From NCBI GenBank assembly GCA_963701435.1, contig CAVPAL010000023.1, positions 682,001 through 746,000 on the forward strand: a stretch of DNA of 64,000 nt, read 5' to 3'. Shown in pieces: positions 33,752-44,282 of this stretch. This DNA comes from JAACFF01 sp963701435. Lineage in GTDB: Bacteria; Chloroflexota; Anaerolineae; Promineifilales; Promineifilaceae. Under the pieces are notes generated by a model that was not told the DNA's origin, made no database searches, and worked only from the letters and a program-made list of their open reading frames with translations. Numbering within the stretch: position 1 is the first letter of the stretch; the number at the start of each line of letters is the position of its first letter. A program made the translations under genes and the position numbers.

Positions 33752-36700
33752 ATGGAACATCTAACGTTATCTTTCTTCGGTGCTTTTCAGGCGACGCTTG
33801 GCGACAAGTCACTCACCCATTTTCGCTCGGTTAAGGTACACGGTCTCTTGGTCTATTTAGCCCTGACGCCACAGCACGCGCATCCGCGCGACGTGCTGGC
33901 CGCTTTGTTTTGGCCGGATGAACCAGAGAGTTGTGGCCAAGAAAAATCTGCGCCAATCGCTCTATCGGCTGCGTCAGTTGTTAGGGGATACGGATGCTCA
34001 AAAACAGTCCGCCCTGAGCGTGCCGAAGGGGCCGTTCTTCCTCATCACCCACACCACCGTCCAATTTAACCCTGTCAGCGACCACAGCTTGGATGTTATC
34101 GACTTTTTAGCTGCTTTGGAGGAGGAGGGATTTGGAAACGGCCGTTACCCTCTATCAAGGCGACCTTCTGCCCGGCTTCACCTGCGACAGCCTGCCCTTT
34201 GACGACTGGTTGCGCCAAGAGCGAGAACGATACCATCGGCTGGCCTTAGATGCCTTGTTCAAGCTGACTGCCCACAGTTTGGCTCACGCCGATTATCAAA
34301 CCGCCCAAAACCTGGCGCGGCAACAATTGAGCGCTGGAGCCGTGGCGTGAAGAAGCCCATCAACAGCTCATCCAAGCCTTAGCCCTGCATGGCGAACGCA
34401 GTGCGGCAATTGCCCAATATGAAACCTGTCGCGCTGTATTGGCTGAGGAATTGGGTATCGAACCAGCCGCAGAAACCAAGAATCTACTCAAGCACATTCG
34501 TCACCAACGCCAAGCGCAGTCCGCTGCGCCGCCTGAAGCGAACCCCAAGCGCGTCCTCGGTTAACGATTCCCTTCGTGGGTCGTCAGGCCGAATATGGCG
34601 CCTTGGTCAACGCGTATGGGCAAGTTGCCAGCAACGGCTTGCAGGTGGTGACCCTATCGGGCAGGGCAGGGATTGGCAAAACGCGGTTGACCCACCATTT
34701 TTTGGCCTGGGCGGCGATGCAAGGGGCCGATGTGCTACAAAGCCGCGCCCTTGAAACCAGCGCTGGACTCCCCTACCAACCGCTTACCCATCTATTGCGC
34801 CAGCGCATCGAGCGTGAAAATGCTCCCGAAGATTTACTCTCCGATTTGTGGCTCTCCCATTTGACCCGCCTGTTGCCGGAACTGCGCGACCGCTACCCCG
34901 ACCTGCCTGAACCCACCCAGGAGGAAAACACCGCGCAGCAGCATCTCTTTGAAGCGATCACCCGCCTGGTCCAGGCCCTGGCGGAGCGCCAGCCGCTCGT
35001 TTTATTTATCGACGATTGGCACTGGGCTGATGCCGCCTCGCTCGATGTGTTGCACTATGCCGCCGTGCGCTGGGCAGAAGGCCCCCATTCTGGGGGGCGC
35101 CAATTCTGGTTCTACTAACGTTGCGTCAGGAAGCCGTCACTGAGTCGTCTGAGGTGCAAAGCTGGTTGACGCGGCTCAACCACAGTGTGGCTGTGGAGCC
35201 GTTACAGCTAGGCAAGCTGTCCCGGACGGAAACGGCGCAGCTCATTCAAACCCTGCTAGAGCCAGAAATAGATAACAATGATGAAGCATTGACCCAATTT
35301 AGCGATTGGCTCTTTGCCGAAACGGACGGACAGCCGCTTTTTCTGACGGAGACGCTCAAAGCGATGGTTGAGGACGGCCTGGTTCGGCCTGATACGACGT
35401 CATCAAGCTGGCATATTGATGGGGAAAAGTTTGACCGGGAAATGCAAAAAGCCAGCGGCCGTATCGTGCCGGGGGTGCAGCATATTATCAAAGGCTGGCT
35501 AGACCACCTGACCGCGGCGGCTGGCAAGCTGCTGGCGGCGGCGGCTGTTTTGGCTCAAGAGAGTACGTTTGATCAGCTCTGTGGCGTGGCTGAGGTTGAA
35601 GAAGTTGAGGCGTTGACCGCGTTGGATGAACTGCTGGGTAAACAGTTGCTGCTTGAAATGGATCAGGGAGTGCCAGCGGTTGGGCCTGAGCCAGTTTACA
35701 GCTTTTCACATCAGAAGATCAGCGAGGTGGTTTATGCCGAAGCTGGAGCCGCTCGGCGGCGAATACTGCATCGTCGGGCGTTCGAGACGCTGCAAGCGGG
35801 GGCCGTGCCAGCGGCCGATTTGGCCCACCATGCCCGCAACGCCGGTTTGCTGACTGAGACCATCCACTATAGCCTCATCGCTGGCAATGACGCAATGGGG
35901 CTATTTGCTCACCAAGTGGCAATAACTCATTATGAGACAGCCTGGCAACTAACCGAGCAGAAGGGCTGGCCGAAAGCAATTTCCGGCGCAGACAGACAAA
36001 CCCTCTACACCGCCTTGGGTCGGGCCTATGAAATAGTCGGCGCGTGGCCCAACGCCCAAAAAACATACGCGGCGATGATCGCCGATGCGAGAATGACCAA
36101 GGCGGCGGCTATGGAATGTATGGGGTTAAATCGCTTGGCCAGCGTTTACGTCATTGGCTTTTTTAAGCTGCCCCAAGCCTTTGCGCTCTTGGAGGAGGCC
36201 CGACTCGTGGCTGAAGCGAGCGGAGATCGACGGGGGATAGCGGAAACAGCCTCAACATTGTCCCAGGCGGCACTGTATGAGCATGACCTACCTAAGGCGA
36301 TCAGAGAGGCTGAGAAAGCCTTGGCCATCGCCCGCGAATTAGAACACCCCCAACTGTTAGGACTCTGTCTCAGACAGCTCTCTTTTGCCTATGTCCATCA
36401 GCGCCAATGGGAGTTGGTCATGGTCTATGCGGCCGAAGCCCAACAGCACTATCAAGCGGCTGGAAATCTTATTTTGGCTGCCAACAACCAAACCTTATTC
36501 GGCGCATGTCAGCTATCAACTGGGAAACTGCGGGATAGCCTGGTTACGCTGGAAGAAACATTTGCCTTTAACCAGAAAATCGAAAATGGTGGGGGACAAG
36601 CAGAGTGTGCCTGGTTTTTGGCTTTGGTTCGTTTGGAATTGGGTCATTATGGAGCGGCGATCAGGCTGGCAAAAGAGGCGGTCACGCAAGCTCATAAAAC

Positions 36701-37382
36701 AAAGCAGATGCGCCTCATCTCGATAGCAAACACAGTGTTGGGCCTGGTTCTTAGAACGCTTATGGATCTCAATGTTGCCAAACAAATCCAATTAAGCATC
36801 GTAGAGGCATCTACTGAGGAAAAGGTTGATCCTTATCCAGATCGGACACTGTCAGAGCTATGCGCCATTCACGCTTTGGAGGGAAATTGGAAGCAGGCCC
36901 ATAGCTATGCCAAAAAAGGGGTGCAATTCCTCGCAGGAAGCGCACTGCCTCCGATAAGTTGGATTGGCTGGTATGAGATTGAGGCACTCTTACGTGGTGG
37001 GGATAGTGATCTGGCGCGGGCAGAGGTAGCACGATTAGCCACTGTTGTGGGTGAGAATCGTCGTTATCGTCTGCCTTTGTTACGGTCGCAGGCGGTATTG
37101 GCTCAAGGGGATGGTGATTTGGACCAGGCGATTGAGTATCTGCAAGCGGCTCTCTCTTTGGCGCAGGAAATGGGTTTGCCAGGGGAGGAATGGCCGATTT
37201 TGGGTGAATTGGGTAGGCTGTATGCGGAGCGGGGGGAGGAGAAGAAGGCGCGGGAGGCTTATGGGGAGGCTGCTGTGATTATTCAGCGGCTGGCGGAGAC
37301 GATTGATGATGAGGGGTTGAGGGAGGGTTTTTTAACGGCCGTTTCCATCCAAACCGTCCTTGAACAAAGCAATCAGGTTTAA
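33752..37382 (+). pseudogene. SARP-like BTAD/ATPase/TPR transcriptional regulator, copy 1, with frame breaks in the first third
   Basis: Joined across breaks, the product is ~1200 residues: an OmpR-like winged-helix N-terminus ('HLTLSFFGAFQATLGDKSLT'), a BTAD domain ('NLRQSLYRLRQLLGD', 'LYQGDLLPGF', 'ALHGERSAAIAQYETCR'), an AAA/STAND ATPase ('FVGRQAEYGALV', Walker A 'GRAGIGKTR', Walker B 'LVLFIDDWHWAD') and a long TPR region. Breaks lie near 33935 (+1), 34129 (+1), 34330 (+1), 34559 (-1) and 35083-35100 (-1, in a C5/G6 run). From 35121 to the end the frame is open for 753 codons. Either it is a young pseudogene or the sequence has indel errors here. Confidence 0.8.
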
Positions 37383-37462
37383 ATAAAGTGACAACAAAAC
37401 AGTTGCCCTTGTGAATATTTTTGAATACAATAGATTGAATATTATTCAACGGAGCGTGTATT

Positions 37463-37702
37463 ATGTCTAAAACAATAACCCTCAGAGTAAATGACGATGT
37501 GTACCAAATGATAAAAACGGCCGCCGATGGCCAACGGCGAAACCTATCCAATTTTATCGAGTTTGCCACCCTGCAATATTTAACTTCAGCAACCTATGTC
37601 GATGATGCCGAAATGGAACTGATTCTCAACGACACAGAATTAGTCGCTAACTTAAGACAAGGACTCGAAGATAGTAAAAAGGGCGACTACACCATTGTTT
37701 GA
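37463..37702 (+). CDS. Ribbon-helix-helix-type antitoxin (RelB-like)
   Basis: The 79-residue protein starts 'MSKTITLRVNDDVYQMIKTA' and continues 'NLSNFIEFATLQYL', a short ribbon-helix-helix DNA-binding unit with an acidic tail ('VDDAEMELILNDTELVANL'). It precedes and overlaps a RelE-family toxin gene. Such antitoxins bind both toxin and promoter. The pair sits between the two copies of the duplicated regulator module. Confidence 0.82.
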   Translation: MSKTITLRVNDDVYQMIKTAADGQRRNLSNFIEFATLQYLTSATYVDDAEMELILNDTELVANLRQGLEDSKKGDYTIV

Positions 37703-37964
37703 TTTTAGTATTGCAGAAACAAAAACCTTTGAAAAGGTTAAGAAGAAAATAGACCAGAAGCTGTATCAAAAAATCAATGATATTGTCTATCCGCAATTAC
37801 GAAACAACCCGTATTTTGGCGCAAATATTAAAAAGCTGAAGGGTGAATTTGAAGGCTTTTACCGTTATAGAATCGGCAATTACAGATTGTTTTATCTCAT
37901 TGATGACAAGAAGGTTTTGATATTTGTGATTGATCTTAAGCATAGAAAAGATGCTTATCGGTAA
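37695..37964 (+). CDS. RelE/ParE-family toxin
   Basis: Translation probably starts at the TTG 37695, overlapping the antitoxin stop by 8 bp. The 89-residue product contains 'DQKLYQKINDIVYPQLRNNP', 'NIKKLKGEFEGFYRYRIGNY' and 'RLFYLIDDKKVLIFVIDLKH' with the end 'RKDAYR', the usual RelE ribonuclease fold with the basic surface intact. It should be a ribosome-dependent mRNA interferase kept in check by the upstream protein. Confidence 0.88.
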   Translation: MFDFSIAETKTFEKVKKKIDQKLYQKINDIVYPQLRNNPYFGANIKKLKGEFEGFYRYRIGNYRLFYLIDDKKVLIFVIDLKHRKDAYR

Positions 37965-38017
37965 AGAGCATGGGTACGGAACTATAACGGCCGGTCGCGG
38001 GTTGATGAACGGCCCGT

Positions 38018-38293
38018 TTACCCCTCCCCCTCCAAAAACTGCACCTCTGACACGCCAACCACCCCCATCTTTTTCATCGCCATCTGCAAACTGACCGACT
38101 GGCTGAACGTTCTCGCCTGGTGCAGGTCACGCCAGCCCAAGATAACGATGATCTCATGTTGGTTATCCACATTACGCAGCACCAACGCCTTATTGGTTGC
38201 GCCGCCCGCCTGCCGCGCGGCGAGGTGATTGTCGAACCCTTCTTTCCAGCGCGCATAATCTGCAACCGTTTGCCTCAGATAAAGGTATATCAT
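38018..38293 (-). CDS. Small dimeric alpha-beta barrel-like protein A, copy 2
   Basis: Sister of the protein at 31163-31438; both read 'MIYL(F/Y)LR', 'RWKEGFD', 'ARQAGGATN', 'LVLRNVD', 'HEIIV(V/I)LGW' and 'FLEG.G'. The start is set at the shared ATG because the upstream extension runs through a perfect hairpin. Identity of about 75% by eye marks an old but not ancient duplication. Function unknown. Confidence 0.7.
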   Translation of the reverse strand: MIYLYLRQTVADYARWKEGFDNHLAARQAGGATNKALVLRNVDNQHEIIVILGWRDLHQARTFSQSVSLQMAMKKMGVVGVSEVQFLEGEG

Positions 38294-38317
38294 CTTGCGC
38301 AGAGTCCTTATCCAATC

Positions 38318-38350
38318 AAAAACCGAGTTTTTCAGAAAAACTCGGTTTTT
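38318..38350. terminator. Perfect 15-bp hairpin between the dimeric-barrel genes, copy 2
   Basis: AAAAACCGAGTTTTT and AAAAACTCGGTTTTT pair over 15 bp with loop CAG, with T-runs on both sides. It acts as an intrinsic terminator for the gene at 38451-38735 and could equally work on the other strand. Its sequence is unrelated to the terminator at the same place in copy 1. Confidence 0.8.
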
Positions 38351-38450
38351 ATGGCAAATCACTTTGTTACTCTTGCAGTAGGTTAAAGATCACTCAGCAT
38401 CTAAGAAGGTTTCATTCCGCGACGCTCTACTGCTATGAGTCCACCGTTTG

Positions 38451-38735
38451 TTAGACGTCCTCACCAACCCACAGCTCAATCGTGTCGAGTTGAACGCCCG
38501 CGTTCTTAAAGATTGATTGACCCTCTTCAGACTGCATCAGAGCATTCATCCCATTTAATTGATGCATATCTGCGAACTGGTGATAAACAATGATCGTATT
38601 CGGGTCATCAGGGGCACTATGGACACTGTCCGCGAGTATGCCCAGTTTTTGACGCCCAGGGGCGGCTTCATCGTACATTTCCTTCCAAGTGGCAAAATCA
38701 TCAACTTTATGCCGAGAAAACATGCTTACTGTCAT
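38451..38735 (-). CDS. Small dimeric alpha-beta barrel-like protein B, copy 2
   Basis: The 94-residue sister of 31546-31830: 'MTVSMFSRHKVDDFATWKEM', 'ILADSVHSAPDDPNTIIVYH', and the end 'LDTIELWVGEDV'. It is more diverged from copy 1 than protein A is. It is divergent from regulator copy 2, with 201 bp between their starts containing the triple direct repeat, so regulator control of this gene is plausible. Confidence 0.7.
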   Translation of the reverse strand: MTVSMFSRHKVDDFATWKEMYDEAAPGRQKLGILADSVHSAPDDPNTIIVYHQFADMHQLNGMNALMQSEEGQSIFKNAGVQLDTIELWVGEDV

Positions 38736-38796
38736 TTTAAATCTCCTGTGATTTTATGTGTAACCAAAATTAATTGATCTCAAGATACCAAACCAC

Positions 38797-38836
38797 CGTT
38801 AGCAAATCGTCACCACCTGTTCTTTTATCGTTAGCA
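38797..38836 (+). promoter_or_regulatory. Triple direct repeat upstream of regulator copy 2 (candidate SARP operator)
   Basis: CGTTAGCA, CGTCACCA and CGTTAGCA start at 38797, 38808 and 38829, spaced 11 and 21 bp as in copy 1. A GGTATACT box at about 38882 is also shared. The repeats lie between two divergent genes and could control both. Confidence 0.5.
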
Positions 38837-38936
38837 CTTTGGCAGGCGGGTCTTGTTTATTCCCGTTCTGGCAAGTAGAAAGGTATACTTGACAGCAGTT
38901 GAATGAAGTTTTTTTTCATCTAGGGTCAAATAAGCA

Positions 38937-41900
38937 ATGAGTCATCTGAAGCTATCTTTTTTCGGTGCATTTGAGGCGAAGCTGGGCGATAGGTCGCTCA
39001 CCCATTTTCGCTCGGTTAAAGTGCAAGGGCTGCTGATATACCTCGTGATGACACCGCAGCAAGCCCATGCACGCAATGCACTGGCTGCCTTGTTTTGGCC
39101 GGATGAACCAGAAACGGGCGAAACATAACCTGCGTCTATCGCTCTTTCGACTGCGGAAACTGTTGGGGGATGCAACCGCTCAAAAAGCGCCTTATTTGCT
39201 CATCACCCGCGCAACTGTTCAATTTAACGTTGCCAGCTGTCTACAGTTTCGATGTCGCTGATTTTTTAGTAGGAGTGGAAAATGATCAGTTAGAAACGGG
39301 GGCCGTTTCCCTCTACCAAGGCGACCTCCTCCCCGGTTTCAGTTGCGACAGCCTGCCGTTTGACGACTGGCTGCGACAAGAGCGGGAGCAGCTCCATCGG
39401 CTGGCCCTGGAAGCCTTGTTTAAGGTGACAGCACACAGTTTGGCACGAGCCGATTATCAAACAGCGCAAAATCTTGCACGTCGACAGTTACCGTTAGAGC
39501 CGTGGCGCGAGGAAGCGCATCGGCAACTCATCCAAGCATTGGCTTTGCAGGGTGAACGCAGTGCGGCAATTGCACAATACGACACCTGCCGCGCGATATT
39601 GGCTGAGGACTGGGCGTCGCGCCTGCTGAGGAAACCGAACAATTGGTCACGCGTATTCGTCGACGCAGCCTGTCCACGTTGCTGGGCCCGAAACAGGGGG
39701 CGACCTGGGGCGACGGCCGTTGACCATTCCCTTTGTGGGTCGCAAGGCTGAATATGCGGCATTAGTCAATGCCTATCAGCGGGCAGTGCGCGATGGGTTG
39801 CAGGTGGTGACGCTAGTAGGCAATGCCGGCATTGGTAAGACGCGCATAACCGAGCAGTTCGTCACCTGGGCGGCGATGCAGGGGGCGGATGTGCTACAAA
39901 GCCGCGCCTTTGAAACGAGCGGCGGACTCTCTTACCAGCCGCTCACCCACCTGCTGCGCCAACGACTCGAGCGCGAAAACGCCCCCGAAGATTTACTCTC
40001 CGATTTGTGGCTCTCCCAGCTCACCCGCCTGTTGCCCGAACTGCGCGACCGTTATCCCGATCTGCCAGAACCCACCCAGGAGGAAAACGGCGCACGACAG
40101 CATCTCTTTGAAGCCATCACTCGCTTAATCCAGGCACTTGGCCGAACGCCAGGCCGCTGCTGCTTTTATTGATGATTGGCACTGGGCAGATTCTGCCTCG
40201 CTCGATCTGCTGCATTATGCTGCCGTGCGCTGGGCAGAAGAAAGGGCGTCCCGATCTTGCTGTTGCTTGGCCTACGTCAAGAAGCCGTCAACGAATCGCC
40301 GGCTGTGCAAAGCTGGCTCACACGACTCAATCACAGTGTGTCTGTCATGCCGGTACAGTTAAACGAACTGTCTCAGACGGAAACAGCGCAGCTCATTCAA
40401 ACGCTACTGGAATCTGAAAGTGCACATGATGCCGCACGATTGACCCAATTTAGCAATTGGCTCTTTGCCGAAACAGAGGGTCAGCCCCTTTTCCTGACGG
40501 AAATCCTCAAGACATTGGTTGCTGATGTTCTGGTTCAGCCAAACAGAACCGCCGCACGCTGGCAACTTGATAGGCGCAAAGTTTGAGGCTGAGATAAGAG
40601 ACGGAAACGGCCACTTCGGCAGGCTCAGTGCAGGCCGTATCACACCAGGCATACAACAAATTATCAAAGGCTGGTTAGCCCGCATCAGCCCATCAGCCAA
40701 CAAACTGCTAACGGCCGCTTCCGTTTTAACACAAACCCGCACCTTTGATCAGCTTTGTACTGTAGCTGGGGTTGAAGAAATTGAAGCATTAAATACGCTG
40801 GATGAACTGCTAACCAGACAGCTCCTGTTGGAGGAGAATCAGGCATCGTCACTAGGCGGGCATGCGTCAACCTACAATTTTTCCCATCAAAAAGTCAGCG
40901 AGGTTGTCTATCTCGAAGCGGGAGCCGCTCGGCGGCGGATACTCCATCGGCGTGCATTTGCAACGCTAAAAGCGCGTGCTGTGCCAGCGGCTGATTTGGC
41001 GCATCATGCCCTCAATGCAGGACTGCTGGCTGAAACCATCCACTATAGCCTCAGCGCTGGTAGTGAAGCGATGAGCCTCTTTGCCGTTCACGTGGCTCTA
41101 CGTCATTACGAAATAGCGCGGCAGGTGGTTGAGCAAAATGGCTGGCCTGAAACGCTTTCCAGTGCGGATGGACAAACCCTCTATCGTGGCTTGGGGCGGG
41201 CTTATGAACTAGTTGACAAGTGGCAAATGGCACAACAGAGCTATCAGGCGCTGATTACCTACGCCCAGACGATTGGGGCATCAGCCATGGAATGTCTAGG
41301 CTTAAATTATCTGGCTGGCCTTTACCTCACGGGCGATTTGTTTGACCCTCCGCAAGCCATCGGCATCTTGAAAGAAGCCCAACGTTTGGCCGAACAAAGC
41401 GGGGATCAACGCGGGATGGCAGAAACCGCCTTAAATTTATCGCTGGCTGCTCGTCACGTGTATGATTTGGATGGTCTGACCGTTATGGAGAGCAAGCCCT
41501 GACTATTGCCCGCGACTTGGAGCACCCCCAATTATTGGCTAACTGTCTCAAAAACCTTGCTTATGCGAATATGGCCAAGCGACAGTGGGAAAAGGGTGCA
41601 GCTTATGCAGTGGAAGCACAACAGCAATATGAAGCGATGGGCAACCTCATTTTAGCTTTCGATGCACAACGAGCGGCTGGCGCATGCCGGAGACATTATG
41701 GTAGAGCACAAGAAGGGTTAAAACCACTGGAAAAAGCACTGGCCTTCTCGCAACAAATTGAAAACGCGTGGGGACAAGCAGAGGCATCTCGGTTTTTAGC
41801 ACTTGTCCACGTGGAATTGGGGCATTATGGGCAGGCCATCACGCTTTCCAAACAGGCATTTAATCTCACGTCGCGGCTCCGGCCATGTCCCCTTTACACT

Positions 41901-42558
41901 TGCAAAATCAGTCCTTGCGATTGTACAGCGCACCATCATGAAGCTGGATATGGCCCAAGAAAACCAGTTGTCGATCCTGAATGCATTTGCGGAAGGCGGG
42001 TTTGATCCTTATCCAGATTTAACGCTGGCAGAACTATGCGCCATTCACGCGCTCGCTGGCGAGTGGGATCAAGCATACGAGTATGCCAAAAAAGCTTTGC
42101 AATTCCATGCAGACGGCTCGCTGCTGCCCATGGCTACCACGGGTTACTATGAGACCGAAGCGCTCTTGCGTGGGGGCGATGGTGATCTGGCGCGGGCTGA
42201 GGTTGAGCGGATTGCGGGAGTTGTTGGCTCCAACCGCCGCCAGCAATTGCCGCTGCTGCGTTCGCAGGCAGTGCTGGCGCAGTGGGATGGGGAGTTGGAA
42301 ACGGCCGTTTCCCATCTGGAAGCGGCACTCAACTTGGCGCAGGAAATGGAGCTTCCGGGCGAGGCATGGCCGATTTTGGGTGAGTTGGGTCGGTTGTATG
42401 CGGTGCAGGGGGAGGAAGAGAAGGGGCAGGAGGTTTATGGGGAGGCTGGTGTGATTATTCGGCGGCTGGCGGAGACGATTGATGATGAGGGGTTGCGGGA
42501 GGGGTTTGTAACGGCCGTTTCAACCCGCTCGATTTTGGAGAGAAGTGAGGTGATGTGA
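38937..42558 (+). pseudogene. SARP-like BTAD/ATPase/TPR regulator, copy 2, heavily frame-broken
   Basis: Same domain order as copy 1: 'HLKLSFFGAFEAKLGDRSLT', BTAD parts 'NLRLSLFRLRKLLGD' and 'LQGERSAAIAQYDTCR', ATPase 'FVGRKAEYAALV' with Walker A 'GNAGIGKTR' and 'FIDDWHWAD', then TPRs to a normal ending 'ETIDDEGLREGFVTAVS'. The frame changes near 39113, 39240, 39611, 39718, 40140, 40245, 40575, 41475 and 41870. Nine breaks make it a decayed gene if the sequence is right. The break after 'FWPDEPE' is at the same place as in copy 1, and so is the one just before 'LTIPFVGR'. Confidence 0.8.
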
Positions 42559-42597
42559 AAGATTATGCTCCATGAAATTGTGATAAAATAAAACCAT

Positions 42598-42873
42598 ATG
42601 TTTCCTAGAATTACACAAGTTCAGCATGTTAGAGATTATTGTTTGGAATTGACTTTTGCTGATGGCAAACAGGGAATTGTGGATTTTCGTCCAAGAGTGG
42701 TGGGGCGTGGCGGCGTTTTTGTACCTTTAGAAGATGTGACTTTTTTCCAGAAAGTCAAAGTTGATCCCGAAATCGGTACGATTGTCTGGCCGAATGAAGT
42801 AGATTTTGATCCCGACGTGCTTTACAGTGAAGCGACAGGTACGCCGTTGCCAGAATTTGTGCCTGTCACTTAA
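42598..42873 (+). CDS. DUF2442-family protein
   Basis: The 91-residue protein starts with 'MFPRITQVQHVRDYCLELTF', has 'GIVDFRPRVVGRGGVFVPL' and 'IVWPNEVDFDPDVLY', matching DUF2442. Members are often encoded next to DUF4160 proteins and are suspected antitoxin-like. Here it is alone, directly after regulator copy 2, and followed by a hairpin terminator. Confidence 0.85.
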   Translation: MFPRITQVQHVRDYCLELTFADGKQGIVDFRPRVVGRGGVFVPLEDVTFFQKVKVDPEIGTIVWPNEVDFDPDVLYSEATGTPLPEFVPVT

Positions 42874-42888
42874 ATGATTCCAATCCAG

Positions 42889-42910
42889 CGCTTTCCAAAG
42901 TTGGAAAGCG
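42889..42910 (+). terminator. Hairpin after the DUF2442 gene
   Basis: CGCTTTCCAA and TTGGAAAGCG form a 10-bp perfect stem with a two-base loop 16 bp after the stop codon. Only a weak T-stretch (GGTTGTTATT) follows. Confidence 0.55.
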
Positions 42911-42971
42911 GCCGGTTGTTATTCATCGCTTGGCTGAGTCGATTGATGAGTAGGATTTAAGAGTGGGGTTT

Positions 42972-44171
42972 TTAACGGCCGTTCACATACGCCACATACA
43001 TCTGGCCCAACTCCGTCAACTGCTGGCGGGTTGGATCAAACAGGTTGCCGGCCTGATATTCCAGGCGGTCATCAAATAATGTAAACCAAAACCAGGCCTG
43101 CACCAGGTGGTTGTCGTCGGCCGAATACCCATTTTCGCCGCGCAGATTTTCGAATAACTCAAAGGTATCAAACATAAATTCAGCCACTATCTCGGGCGAA
43201 TACCCAAAATCCGCCGGCATCAAAATACCATACTCTGTAATGATCAGCGGATAATCATCGTACCCTCTCGCACTCATCCAGGCGCGAAAATCAATCAGAT
43301 TTTGTCGAATGATATCAAGATCGGTGTGGTCTTCAATTTCATATAACGTCCCTTCAGCGCCTTCCATACCGGGCGGTATGCCCACACCCCAGCTATCCGC
43401 CTCTTCCCGCAGTGTAAAAGCATGAACATTCCAAATATCAAGCGGCAGTGGTTCGCCATAGGTTGTTTCATAAGTATCCAAAACAATGTCCAGGTAATCT
43501 CGCCGCAGCTTCGTTGGCTGCGAGACGCCGCCAATCGCGACTTGGGCTGACGGGTCCCTTTCTTTAATAAAGGTATAGACATCATGGTAATGGACGGCGT
43601 ATTGCTGCGGGGTAACGTTATCTTGCCAGATGACATCCTGTTCATTACCAACCAGCCACACGGCGCCCGGATTGGCCGCAATCGCCTCGGCGATCTGCTC
43701 CCAGGTCGTTCTGCGGATACCGTTTTCATCCAGGCGCACCATTTGGTAATAATCAAAACCTTTTACACCCGGTTCCGGAATCACGGCCCAACTAAGGGTG
43801 TTGCTGAAGGGCATGCCCTGGTCATGAGCAATTTTTGCGTGGGCCAGCCCGCCGGTAACGCCATAGCGGGAGAGATCAAAACTGCTGACTGTTTCTTCTG
43901 ATTCAGGCGTTGAGGTGGATGTGGGTGAGGGTGGTACGGCCGTTGCCGACGGAAGTATAGTTGAGGGGGGTGAGAGAACGGCCGTTGCCGTTGCGGTCAT
44001 CTTGACAAGCGGCGTCGGCGTTGTCGTAGGTACGATTGGTTCCATCGTCGGAGTCGGCGTGGAGAGTTGGGAAACGGCCGTAAACGGTAAGGTCTGTGAA
44101 CGGAACAAAAGCAACAAACAAGCCAATGCACCTACCAAAAACAACGCCCACACAAAGTAATGCCTGCGCAT
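42972..44171 (-). CDS. Secreted or membrane-anchored TIM-barrel glycosidase-like protein
   Basis: The ATG at 44171 has AGGGG upstream and is preferred to one 33 bp earlier. The ~399-residue protein begins with one membrane helix ('FVWALFLVGALACLLLLF'), then a ~85-residue Thr/Pro/Ser linker, then a beta/alpha barrel. Conserved positions are consistent with clan GH-A: 'VWLVGNEQD' (acid/base after Asn) and 'PLIITEYGIL' (nucleophile Glu). It probably acts outside the cell on a sugar polymer. The linker carries several ACGGCCGT octamers in its DNA. Confidence 0.7.
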   Translation of the reverse strand: MRRHYFVWALFLVGALACLLLLFRSQTLPFTAVSQLSTPTPTMEPIVPTTTPTPLVKMTATATAVLSPPSTILPSATAVPPSPTSTSTPESEETVSSFDLSRYGVTGGLAHAKIAHDQGMPFSNTLSWAVIPEPGVKGFDYYQMVRLDENGIRRTTWEQIAEAIAANPGAVWLVGNEQDVIWQDNVTPQQYAVHYHDVYTFIKERDPSAQVAIGGVSQPTKLRRDYLDIVLDTYETTYGEPLPLDIWNVHAFTLREEADSWGVGIPPGMEGAEGTLYEIEDHTDLDIIRQNLIDFRAWMSARGYDDYPLIITEYGILMPADFGYSPEIVAEFMFDTFELFENLRGENGYSADDNHLVQAWFWFTLFDDRLEYQAGNLFDPTRQQLTELGQMYVAYVNGR

Positions 44172-44202
44172 AAATAATCCCCTAAGAACATCAAAAATAA
44201 AC

Positions 44203-44235
44203 AAACTGCCTCAATTGAGCTTATTGAGGCAGTTT
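44203..44235 (-). terminator. Intrinsic terminator after the aldolase gene
   Basis: AAACTGCCTCAA and TTGAGGCAGTTT form a 12-bp perfect stem, followed on the minus strand by GTTTATTTTTG. It ends the fba transcript. Confidence 0.88.
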
Positions 44236-44282
44236 AGTAATGCCCGCTTACAAGGCATGTTACAGCGAAAATGTTTTTAGCT

